Assembly: GCA_007693385.1 (NCBI GenBank)
Contig: REDR01000048.1
Coordinates: 33,176-97,175 of the forward strand
DNA from: Anaerolineaceae bacterium
GTDB taxonomy: Bacteria; Chloroflexota; Anaerolineae; Aggregatilineales; Phototrophicaceae
DNA length: 64,000 bases
Reading direction: 5' to 3'
The notes under the pieces are model-generated. The model was not told the origin of the DNA, searched no databases, and was given only the letters and a program-made list of their open reading frames with translations. Numbering within the stretch: the stretch's first letter is position 1; every line of letters starts with the position of its first letter. Of this stretch, positions 51,633 to 59,743 are shown piece after piece. Both the position numbers and the translations under genes were made by a program.

Positions 51633-53759
51633 TCAGGCGCTATCGGCGCTCCACCCGCGCAAAACGCGCTGGAAGGTCAGCAATAAATCGCCGCGTTGCT
51701 CGTAACCCTGTTCGCTCAATTCGCTTAAAGCCAGATACACGCCGCGCCGACAACGGCGCAACAAGCCCAGCGTCAACCGCGAGAGCGCGACGCGGGCGGC
51801 GTCCTCTTCGTGCGCGTCCGTCCAGACCATGCCCTCCGGCCAGCGCCGCGACAACACAAACGGGTTGGTTAGCGGCTGGTAGATGCGTTCCGCCCAGCCC
51901 GCGCCGCCGATGTTCAGCCAGAATTGAAAATCAACCGCGTGATTGCTCAATAGGTAGGTGTACGCGGGAGCGATCAACACCGCGCCGGAGTCGTCTTCGC
52001 CGTGCCATGCGCCCGGATACTGGTCAGCGATGACGCCCGCTTCCACCATCTCGACGTATTCCTGCGCCGCCGTCTTGCCGGTGATGGTCGCGCCGCTTTC
52101 GTCCACCATCTGCCGGAATTTGCGGGCGGAGTCGATCAGGTTGGCGGTGACGGTGGCCGCGTCCTTGTTGGGGATGGCGCTCCCGTCCTGAAAGCCGAAG
52201 CCGGGCTGGGAGAGCAACTCCCCGAACAATCGGCTGAAGAAGTGGTCAAGCGGGGCGGCTTCGTCGTCGTCACCGCCGGATGAGGCCAGCCAGCCGCGCA
52301 GACGCTCGTAGCGTTCGCCCATGACGAATGTACAACGCTCCTGCAATGTCGGGTTGAGCTTCTCGAACGGCGCGAGTCGCGGCAGACCGTCGCGCACGCT
52401 GTACGCCGCCCGCGCCAGCAATTGAGCGCGTACCAGATCAAGCCCGTGAATGCCCTGTCGGAGCGCGTAGGCGACATCAAACGCGGTGGGCGGCATGTGC
52501 CAGCGCGGATGCGCCAGCCGTGCCAGCGTCAACAGGGTGCGCGTGGCCGGTTCTTGCCGTAGCGGGCGCGATGGCCGATGTGAGCGCACCGGCACGCCCG
52601 CGTCTTCCAGCCGGTTCATCACGCTGAAGCGGAGCGCGTCGGACACATACGCCGACAAAATCACGATCTCGGCGGGATGCACGCCTTCGTCATGCACCAG
52701 CCGCACCACTTCGGCCACCGCGCCATCTATCATCTGCGGATGGTAGCGGAACGCTTCGTAGTGCAGGGCGTCCGCGCCCGCGCCGGTGGATGGTGGCGCG
52801 GGGTGATCCAGACTGGCGGCCAGCGCCGCGCCGAGATCGGCCACCTCCGCGCTGTTGACGTGCGATTCAGTCAGGGTGATTTCTGTGGCGCATGTCGGGC
52901 GCAGTATTTCCAGCGCGTGCAGATCATCCGCGCCCAGAAATTGACGATAACCGGCGTCCTCATCGTAAATCAGCAGGGCGGATTCCGCGTGCGTCACCAT
53001 CTGCGCCAGCACATCATGGGCGAGTGGCGTATCTTCTTCGGTGTTGTCGGCGATGATGTAGCGGGCGCTATCGAACACCCACGCCCGCACCACGTCGGAG
53101 CGCCACAGCACTTTGAACACTTCGACCTGTAGCGAGAAATCCAGCAGGTTATAGCGCAGGCAATAATCGCGGAACAGGTTGGCGCAGGTCTGCACGTCGT
53201 CATACATGCGTTTCTGGTCGTCGTTGCCGATCCATGCGGATTTGAGGCGCCCGGCGATCTGCGTGTAGTGGATGCCATCAATGACGGCGGCCTTGTTCAG
53301 GTTGTCGATGATCTGGCTGTATAGCCGGTTACGCTCGATGGTGATGGTGTCGAAATAGCCGTTCTTGTCGATCTCCGGCCCGGCCACCCGCGCCATGAAA
53401 TACTGCGCGGTCTCCAGCGTCAGAAAGACCGGCTTTTCGTGCGGCTGGCCGAAGCCGTAATCGTCGGGCACTAGCGGCCAGAAAAGCTCAACGGCGCGTT
53501 TGGCGATACTGCCGAACGTGGTCATCAACACGCCGCCGTTGGGCGGCAGGTCGGCGTCGGTCAGCGCGTTCTGGTAGGGCAGGGCGAGCGTTTGCTGGGG
53601 CAGTAACACGGTGATACTGCTGGCGGGGATGCCGGAGCGCAACCATTCGCGCAGGCGCTCGACGGCGGCGGTGGTCTTGCCTGTCCCCGCCATCCCGCGC
53701 ACGAACGTTTTATCGTCGGCGCTGGCGATGCGGCGCTGTGCCGCGTTCAACTCAAGCAT
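51633..53759 (-). CDS. UvrD/Rep-like superfamily I helicase or ATPase
   Basis: 708 residues. The N-terminus has LNAAQRRIASADDKTFVRGMAGTGKTTAAVERL (Q-motif and Walker A, GMAGTGKT, near residue 25). The motif II site is YIIADNTEEDTPL, where the usual DExQ is DNTE. Motif-like stretches PAEIVILSAYVSDALRFSVMNRLEDAGVPVR occur later. The tail from about residue 620 contains VDFQFWLNIGGAGWAERIYQP. The weak motif II casts doubt on normal helicase action, and AddB-like or related ATPases are the closest comparison. The ATG overlaps the stop of the receiver gene by 8 nt, so they are co-translated. Confidence 0.75.
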   Translation of the reverse strand: MLELNAAQRRIASADDKTFVRGMAGTGKTTAAVERLREWLRSGIPASSITVLLPQQTLALPYQNALTDADLPPNGGVLMTTFGSIAKRAVELFWPLVPDDYGFGQPHEKPVFLTLETAQYFMARVAGPEIDKNGYFDTITIERNRLYSQIIDNLNKAAVIDGIHYTQIAGRLKSAWIGNDDQKRMYDDVQTCANLFRDYCLRYNLLDFSLQVEVFKVLWRSDVVRAWVFDSARYIIADNTEEDTPLAHDVLAQMVTHAESALLIYDEDAGYRQFLGADDLHALEILRPTCATEITLTESHVNSAEVADLGAALAASLDHPAPPSTGAGADALHYEAFRYHPQMIDGAVAEVVRLVHDEGVHPAEIVILSAYVSDALRFSVMNRLEDAGVPVRSHRPSRPLRQEPATRTLLTLARLAHPRWHMPPTAFDVAYALRQGIHGLDLVRAQLLARAAYSVRDGLPRLAPFEKLNPTLQERCTFVMGERYERLRGWLASSGGDDDEAAPLDHFFSRLFGELLSQPGFGFQDGSAIPNKDAATVTANLIDSARKFRQMVDESGATITGKTAAQEYVEMVEAGVIADQYPGAWHGEDDSGAVLIAPAYTYLLSNHAVDFQFWLNIGGAGWAERIYQPLTNPFVLSRRWPEGMVWTDAHEEDAARVALSRLTLGLLRRCRRGVYLALSELSEQGYEQRGDLLLTFQRVLRGWSADSA

Positions 53760-54132
53760 GGTTTTTCTTCAGCACGCGGCTGATAAGCGGACCGATGTCG
53801 TCCGGGCTGACCGGCTTGAGCAAGATCAGGTCGGCGAGATCGGCTTCCGGTAGCGTGGAGATGCCGGATTCTGACGTGTGCAGGATAATCGGAATGTGCC
53901 GGTAGTGCGGGTTCGCTTTCAGATAGCGCAGGATGTCCACGCCGGTGACTTTCTCACCCAGATCAATATCAAGGATGATGGCCTGCGGCTTGTATTGCTT
54001 GATGACCGGCAAAACATGGCGCGATTCGCCGACGCCGATAGCCTGCCAGCCTTCCAACTCCACCAGCCGGATCAACGTATCACGCATATAGGCGTGGTCT
54101 TCGATAATCATAATGAGTGGTTTCGCGGCCAT
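53752..54132 (-). CDS. Stand-alone response-regulator receiver protein
   Basis: 126 residues, only a receiver domain. The acidic pair is IIEDHAYMRD, the phospho-acceptor Asp is in AIILDIDLG, the switch Thr is in ILHTSES, and the Lys is in LLKPVSPDD. No output domain. It would be phosphorylated by an unidentified kinase, and its overlap with the helicase-like gene suggests that the receiver regulates it directly. A signal transduction link to DNA repair is speculative. Confidence 0.9.
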   Translation of the reverse strand: MAAKPLIMIIEDHAYMRDTLIRLVELEGWQAIGVGESRHVLPVIKQYKPQAIILDIDLGEKVTGVDILRYLKANPHYRHIPIILHTSESGISTLPEADLADLILLKPVSPDDIGPLISRVLKKNHA

Positions 54133-54256
54133 GAGGCTTGTACTCCGATGTTAGGTTGGCTAGTTGTGGATTCTATCTTATCACGGAGATGACGCCAAAA
54201 AGCACAAAAAGATTGGCGCGGGGCGGCCTGTTGAAAAAATTTTACACCGTTGCAAT

Positions 54257-54281
54257 ATCGCCCGCGCCGTCACGGGGCGAT
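54257..54281 (-). terminator. Hairpin at the recJ end
   Basis: ATCGCCC and GGGCGAT pair over 7 bp around an 11-nt loop right at the recJ stop. The following AATTTT is 25 nt away on the minus strand, so termination is uncertain. Confidence 0.3.
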
Positions 54282-56653
54282 TACGACGGTTGGAACGGGA
54301 TACCGAGAACGGCGGAAGCGTCACTGCGTTGATAATAGGCGCGGTAGGCGCGGGCTTCGGCCAGCCAGCCCATCAATGCCGATGTCGTCGGCTTGAGGCG
54401 GTCTTCGATCTGCTGACCGATGCCGCGTCGGATCATGATGCCGTTCTCGTTCGCGCCGTCGATGTGGATATGGCCGCGTACCGCCAGCCAGTCCATACCG
54501 GCGCGGACGGCCTCCGCACGATGCGCCATCGCGCCGCCAAGCGCCAGCCATGACGCCTGCCCGTCGTAGACGTTGAGCGTGTACTCCGTGATTCCCGCCA
54601 TGCGCTTGATGAAAATTTGCAGAGAATCGACGGCGGGCGATACCGCGAACAGCGTGACCACCTCCGGATTGACCGTTTCGAGCGCGGCGGATAGCACATC
54701 CGGCGCGGGCGGCGCTGACCAGATCACCAGATGGCGGGCGGGGCGGAGTACATCACGTTGCACCGCGCCGGGGGGCTGTGTCGCGCCTTCCGCCCAGATC
54801 AGCACATCGTCGGCGCGGATCGCTGATAACTTTTCGGCGCTGGCCGTCGCGTCGAGGTGGCGATAATCCGCGCCGCGTAGCGCTTCGCGCTGGCTGAACG
54901 TCTCCGGCGCTTCGTCCACAGCGCGGAAATCAATCAGTGTGGCCTGCACGGTGCGCTCGCCGCCGAATTCGTTGATCCCCACTTGATAGGCGATGTCGAG
55001 GCGGCCTTTGGGCAGGGTGTCCGGCTCCGCCCGCCACCACAGGATTTCTTGCATCTGCTCGGCTTCGTCGCTGAGCAACAGCCGCAGATGATCGCCGGTG
55101 CGCCCGATGCGCCGCGTCGAACGCTGTGTCGCCCGTAGCGTGGCGAATACCGGCTGGGGATTGCCCGCGCCGAACGGGGCGACCAGCCGGAGCGCATCGG
55201 CCAGCGCCACCGTGACCGCGCTGAACGGGATCACCGCGTCGATAGTGAGCGCGTCCGGTTCGCCGTGCGCGGCCAGCATCTCGCCGACCACGCGCCCCAA
55301 TGCGCGGCGCAACTGCGGCACGCGCTCCGCCGGTAGGCGCAGACCGGCGGCCATCGTGTGCCCGCCGAAGCCGTCGATCATGTCGGGGTGTTCGTCCGCG
55401 ACGCGCTGAATCGCGGCGGTGATGTCACAGCCGGGCACGCTCCGCGCCGAGCCGTGCGCCCAGCCCGCGCCATCATCGGAGAGCAACAGCACCGGCCGCC
55501 GGAAGCGCTCGACCAGCCGGTTCGCCACGATGCCGATGATGCCGCCCGTCCAGCCCGGACGCGCCACGACCAGCGCGGGCGATTCCAATAGTTTGGGGTG
55601 CGCGTCGATGGCGGCGAGCGCGGCGTCGGTGATGCTCTCAGTATCGAAGCGGCGCTGATTGTTGAGCGCCTCAAGCTGGTTGGCGAGCCTGCGGGCGGTC
55701 ACGTCGTCGTCTGTGGTCAGGAATTCGACGCTGGTATTGGCGTCGGCCAGCCGTCCCACCGCGTTCAGGCGCGGCGCGATCTGAAAGCCGATGGTTTGCT
55801 CATCGAGCAGGGCGCGGTTAATTCCGGCCAATTCGTACAGCGCCCGCAATCCCGGACGCGCCGTATCGCGCAGGGCGATCAAGCCGCGTTGGAGCAGATA
55901 ACGCGCATCGCCGGTCTGCACCACGACATCGGCGACGATGCCCAGCGCCACCAGATCGAGGAATTGCGTTTCGCGTCCGGCTTGCCCCCGCGAAGCATAC
56001 AGCGCTTCGATCAGCTTATACGCACAGCCGACGCCGGGCAACGTGTGCAGGGGATGGTCGGCGGGCAGGCGTTGCGGATTCAGCAGGGCGTGGGCGCGGG
56101 GCAGGGTGGGCGGTAGCTGGTGGTGGTCGGTGACGATGACGGCGACGCCGTGTGCCGTCGCGCGGTTGATGGCGTCGTGGGCGCTGATGCCGGTGTCGCA
56201 CGTCAATAACAGGTCGATGCCGTCCGCGATGAACGCATCAAGGCGCGGGATGGCGATGCCGTGCCCTTCGCTTTCGCGCTGGGGGATGTAATAGCGGACG
56301 TTCGCCCCCATCTCGCGCAGGGCGGCGGTCAATAGCGCGGTGGATGTCTGGCCGTCCACGTCGAAATCGCCCCACACCAGCACGCGCCCGCCGTTTTCGA
56401 TGACCGTGTTCAGCCGGTTGACGGCGGCTTCCATGTCGGGCAGGTCATACGGCGAGGCCGGACGATAGGCGTCAGGATCGAGGAAACGGGCGGCGGTGTC
56501 CAGATCGGCGATGCCGCGTCGTGTCAGGATGTCGGCGATAATCGGGGCGACATCGGCGGGCGTATCGGGGGCGATTTCGCGCAGGAGGGCGGCCAGCCAT
56601 GCGGGGGTGTCGGTGGGCGGGGCGATGCGCCATGCTTTGCTGTCGGTCTTCAT
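54281..56653 (-). CDS. recJ: Single-strand-specific exonuclease RecJ
   Basis: 790 residues, typical of long bacterial RecJ. Catalytic motif I is VLVWGDFDVDGQTST near residue 92, and the DHH motif is VIVTDHHQLPPTLP near residue 175. The DHHA1 domain carries FGGHTMAAGLRL near residue 400. A C-terminal extension of about 230 residues, beginning near LIWAEGATQPPG, is the usual RecJ domain of uncertain role. It degrades single-stranded DNA 5' to 3' in recombination and mismatch repair. The receiver and helicase genes follow on the same strand, 148 nt away. Confidence 0.95.
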   Translation of the reverse strand: MKTDSKAWRIAPPTDTPAWLAALLREIAPDTPADVAPIIADILTRRGIADLDTAARFLDPDAYRPASPYDLPDMEAAVNRLNTVIENGGRVLVWGDFDVDGQTSTALLTAALREMGANVRYYIPQRESEGHGIAIPRLDAFIADGIDLLLTCDTGISAHDAINRATAHGVAVIVTDHHQLPPTLPRAHALLNPQRLPADHPLHTLPGVGCAYKLIEALYASRGQAGRETQFLDLVALGIVADVVVQTGDARYLLQRGLIALRDTARPGLRALYELAGINRALLDEQTIGFQIAPRLNAVGRLADANTSVEFLTTDDDVTARRLANQLEALNNQRRFDTESITDAALAAIDAHPKLLESPALVVARPGWTGGIIGIVANRLVERFRRPVLLLSDDGAGWAHGSARSVPGCDITAAIQRVADEHPDMIDGFGGHTMAAGLRLPAERVPQLRRALGRVVGEMLAAHGEPDALTIDAVIPFSAVTVALADALRLVAPFGAGNPQPVFATLRATQRSTRRIGRTGDHLRLLLSDEAEQMQEILWWRAEPDTLPKGRLDIAYQVGINEFGGERTVQATLIDFRAVDEAPETFSQREALRGADYRHLDATASAEKLSAIRADDVLIWAEGATQPPGAVQRDVLRPARHLVIWSAPPAPDVLSAALETVNPEVVTLFAVSPAVDSLQIFIKRMAGITEYTLNVYDGQASWLALGGAMAHRAEAVRAGMDWLAVRGHIHIDGANENGIMIRRGIGQQIEDRLKPTTSALMGWLAEARAYRAYYQRSDASAVLGIPFQPS

Positions 56654-56904
56654 CGTTTAACCCCTGTTAAACCCATGTGTTAGCGTCCGTGCATCCTGTG
56701 ACTGACATGAGGCAACCGCGATCTTGGCGGCGGGCGAATTTGTGAGTTTACCGCTTGCGTAGAAATTACGGCGGGACTTCTGCATAATGGGAACGTCGGC
56801 GGGGATTTAGCCGGTCAAGCTGTGTATCCCGCGCCGAAATTACCATTGTCTGCGGGTGAATCTTATGACGAATTCGCCCATTATGCAACTAAGGAGTTGT
56901 GTTT

Positions 56905-57915
56905 ATGCGTAAGTTGTTTGCTTTCGGGTTAGTTTTCCTGCTCGGCTTGATGGCGTTAGCGCCGGTGGGCGCTCAGAATACCGAGTCGTTGGTGCTGTAT
57001 TCGGGGCGTAATGAGGAGCTAATCCAGCCGATCATTGATCGCTTCATCGAAGAGACGGGCGTACAGGTTGATGTCCGCTACGGCAACACCGCCGGACTCG
57101 CCAACCAGATCATCGAAGAGGGTGCGAACAGCCCGGCCGATGTGTATTTAGGACAGGACGCGGGCGCGTTGGGTGCGCTGGCGCAGGCGGGCGCATTAGC
57201 GCCGTTGCCGGATGACATTCTGGAGCGCGTATCGCCGGTGTTCCGTTCGCCGGATGGCCTGTGGGTGGCGCTGAGTGGTCGGGCGCGGGTGCTGGTCTAT
57301 AATCCGCCCCTGCTGGAAGAACTGGGTTTGCCGTTGCCGGATTCCATCGCTGATCTGACTGACCCGATGTATCGCGGTCTGGTGGCGTGGCCGCCGACCA
57401 ACGCTTCGTTCCAATCGCAGGTGACGGCGCTCCGTCTGTTGCTGGGCGAAGACGAGACGCTGGCGTGGTTGCAGGACATGATCGCCAATGACGTTATCCC
57501 GTTCAGCAATAACACCGCGCTGAATCAGGGCGTGCTGGCCGGTGAAGCGGTGATGGGACTGACCAACCACTACTATATTTTCCGCATCTATAACGAAGAC
57601 CCCGACGCGCCTATCGCGTTGCACTTCTTCCCGGCGGGTGATCCGGGATCGCTCATCAACATCGCGGGCGCGGGTGTGCTGGCGACCAGCGATCAGCCGG
57701 GACTGGCTCAGCGCTTGTTGCTGTATCTGCTGGGCACACCGGCACAGCAATACTTCGCGGATATGACCGTTGAATATCCGGTGATCGACGGTGTCGCGCT
57801 GGATGAGCGCCTGACGCCGCTTGACCAGATCGAGCCGCCCGACATCGACCTCAGCGATCTGGCCGACCTTGAGCCGACGCTGGACATGATCGAAGATAGC
57901 GGCGCGTTGGACTAA
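56905..57915 (+). CDS. Iron(III)-type ABC transporter binding protein
   Basis: 336 residues from the ATG at 56905, chosen because AAGGAG lies 8 nt upstream; GTG at 56899 is the alternative. Signal peptide of about 20 residues (LFAFGLVFLLGLMALAPVGA). The mature part matches FbpA/AfuA: LVLYSGRNEELIQPIIDRF, YGNTAGLANQIIEEG, PADVYLGQDAGALGAL and the iron-binding Tyr pair in TNHYYIFRI. It captures ferric iron outside the membrane. The permease follows 123 nt downstream; the ATPase is probably the orphan at 38605. Confidence 0.9.
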   Translation: MRKLFAFGLVFLLGLMALAPVGAQNTESLVLYSGRNEELIQPIIDRFIEETGVQVDVRYGNTAGLANQIIEEGANSPADVYLGQDAGALGALAQAGALAPLPDDILERVSPVFRSPDGLWVALSGRARVLVYNPPLLEELGLPLPDSIADLTDPMYRGLVAWPPTNASFQSQVTALRLLLGEDETLAWLQDMIANDVIPFSNNTALNQGVLAGEAVMGLTNHYYIFRIYNEDPDAPIALHFFPAGDPGSLINIAGAGVLATSDQPGLAQRLLLYLLGTPAQQYFADMTVEYPVIDGVALDERLTPLDQIEPPDIDLSDLADLEPTLDMIEDSGALD

Positions 57916-57946
57916 GGCGCGGCGGTTTCAACAAACGAAAGAATCA

Positions 57947-57970
57947 GGGCGGGATGTATCCCGCCCCTAC
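57947..57970. repeat. GTAGGGGC-type palindrome, GGGATGTATCCC core
   Basis: GGGCGGGATGTATCCCGCCCCTAC, differing from 21814-21837 by one base. Confidence 0.75.
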
Positions 57971-57979
57971 GCCCAGAAT

Positions 57980-58005
57980 CGGGACGGGGTACACACTCCA
58001 TCCCG
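57980..58005. repeat. Degenerate palindrome next to the previous copy
   Basis: CGGGACGGGGTACACACTCCATCCCG keeps outer arms CGGGA/TCCCG and the GTA/CTCC trace of the family. It lies 10 nt after the better copy. Confidence 0.4.
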
Positions 58006-58038
58006 AATTTTATCGTTATCGCGTGTGAAGGGTTTCTG

Positions 58039-59664
58039 ATGGAAGGCATATTGACGGCACGGCAGACCGCCGGGCAGATCGCACAGCGCCAGATGGGGCG
58101 CATTCAGAGGCAGTACCGCCGCCTGCCATTTTTGCGGATTATCAGCATCACGATTGTGGTGCTTTTGTTGATTCCGGTGGCGTATCTGGTCTTGCGGGCG
58201 GTGGATTCCGGGCAGGATGGCATCGACTATCTTCTGCGCCCGCGCACGCTGAACATCGTGCAGAACAGCCTGAATCTGGTGGCGGCGGTGTCGCTTTCGG
58301 CGGTGGTGGTCGGTGTGCCGTTCGCGTGGCTGACATCGCGGGCGAATCTCCCGTTGCGGCGGGTGTGGCTGGTGCTGGGCATGTTGCCGATGGTGGTGCC
58401 GTCTTATGTGGCCGCTATCGCCTTGATCCGCATGTTTGGCCCGTCGGGATTGTTTGAGGCGACGTTCGGCTTCAACCCTATGCCGCCGATTTATGGCTTC
58501 TTCGGCTCGTGGCTGATTATCACGTTGATGACCTTTCCTTATGTGGCGTTGCCGGTGCGGGCGGCCTTCATGAACATGGACCCGTCTTTAGAAGAAGCGG
58601 CACGCGGGCTGGGTGGCGGGCGCTGGCGCGTATTCTGGCGGGTGACGTTCCCGCAGTTGCGGCCAGCGCTGGCCGGTGGCATGTTGCTGACCGCGCTATA
58701 CACGCTCAGCGATTTCGGCGTGGTGATGTTGCTCCGTTATAACGCCTTCACCCGTGCCATCTACATCAGTTACGAGAATTCGTTCAACCCGTATCGCGCG
58801 GCGGTGCTGGCGCTGGTGCTGGTCTTTTTGACGGTGGGCTTGTTGCTGTTGGAGCGCTATATTTCGCGTGGGCGGCGCAATTACAAGGTGGGCACGGGCG
58901 CGGCACGGCGTCCGCCGATGGTCGATCTGGGGGTGTGGCGCTGGCCTGCGATGTTGTTCTGTGCGGTGCCGGTGGCGTTCGGGCTGATTCTGCCGGTGGT
59001 GGTTCTGCTGGGCTGGGCACTGAACCCCAACGTGACCAGCGCGTTAAACGTCAATCTGGGGGCGCTGACGGTGAACACGGTGGGCGTGAGCGGTCTGGCG
59101 GCGGTGACTGCCGGTGTGGTCGCGTTGCCGTTGGCGATTCTCGCGGTACGTTCGCGCACCGGATTCAGCCGGTGGATGGTCAATACCGCGTACATGGGTA
59201 ACGCTTTGCCCGGCGTGGTGATCGGGTTGGCGCTGGTCTATTTCGGCATCCGCGTCTTGCCCGGCCTGTACCAGACCATGCCGATATTGATCGCCGGTTA
59301 TCTTCTGCGCTTCTTGCCGTTCACGCTGGCCTCCACAAGCGGCGCATTGACGCAGATCAACCCCTCTATTGAGGAGGCGGCACGCGGGCTGGGTTTGCGC
59401 CCGCATCAAGTCATCTGGCGCGTGACGTTGCCGATGGCGTGGACGGGTATATTGGCGGGCGTGGCGCTGGTGTTCCTGAACACGATGAAGGAACTACCGG
59501 CGACTTTGATGCTCCGTCCGACGGGGTTCGACACGCTCTCGACGCGCATCTGGACGGCTTCCGACGTGGGATCATACGGGTTGATCGGCCTGCCCGGTCT
59601 GGTGTTGATTGCGGTGTCGTGCCTGTCGTTGACGTTGATTCTGGCGCGTGATCGGTGGGCGTGA
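58039..59664 (+). CDS. Iron(III)-type ABC transporter double permease
   Basis: 541 residues, two permease units in one chain as in FbpB. Each unit has six membrane helices and an EAA loop: LEEAARGLGGGRWRVFWRVTFP and IEEAARGLGLRPHQVIWRVTLP. The N-terminus carries a basic stretch (RQMGRIQRQYRRL). It is the channel of the ferric uptake system with the binding protein just before it. The two EAA loops are nearly the same, so the halves arose by duplication. No ATPase follows; a TPR gene is convergent. Confidence 0.93.
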   Translation: MEGILTARQTAGQIAQRQMGRIQRQYRRLPFLRIISITIVVLLLIPVAYLVLRAVDSGQDGIDYLLRPRTLNIVQNSLNLVAAVSLSAVVVGVPFAWLTSRANLPLRRVWLVLGMLPMVVPSYVAAIALIRMFGPSGLFEATFGFNPMPPIYGFFGSWLIITLMTFPYVALPVRAAFMNMDPSLEEAARGLGGGRWRVFWRVTFPQLRPALAGGMLLTALYTLSDFGVVMLLRYNAFTRAIYISYENSFNPYRAAVLALVLVFLTVGLLLLERYISRGRRNYKVGTGAARRPPMVDLGVWRWPAMLFCAVPVAFGLILPVVVLLGWALNPNVTSALNVNLGALTVNTVGVSGLAAVTAGVVALPLAILAVRSRTGFSRWMVNTAYMGNALPGVVIGLALVYFGIRVLPGLYQTMPILIAGYLLRFLPFTLASTSGALTQINPSIEEAARGLGLRPHQVIWRVTLPMAWTGILAGVALVFLNTMKELPATLMLRPTGFDTLSTRIWTASDVGSYGLIGLPGLVLIAVSCLSLTLILARDRWA

Positions 59665-59686
59665 TGATGGCGTCTTGTGCGAAAAA

Positions 59687-59728
59687 GGGCGTAGCAACGC
59701 CACGCCCGTAGCAACGCGACGCCCCTAC
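59687..59728. repeat. Tandem degenerate GTAGGGGC-type palindromes
   Basis: GGGCGTAGCAACGCCACGCCC followed by GTAGCAACGCGACGCCCCTAC, two imperfect copies back to back in the convergent gap between the permease and the TPR gene. Confidence 0.65.
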
Positions 59729-59743
59729 AGATGCTTCGGTTTA

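Noticed and set aside
57196..57750. 184-codon minus-strand open frame
   Set aside because: Antisense to the iron-type binding-protein gene, with no motif.
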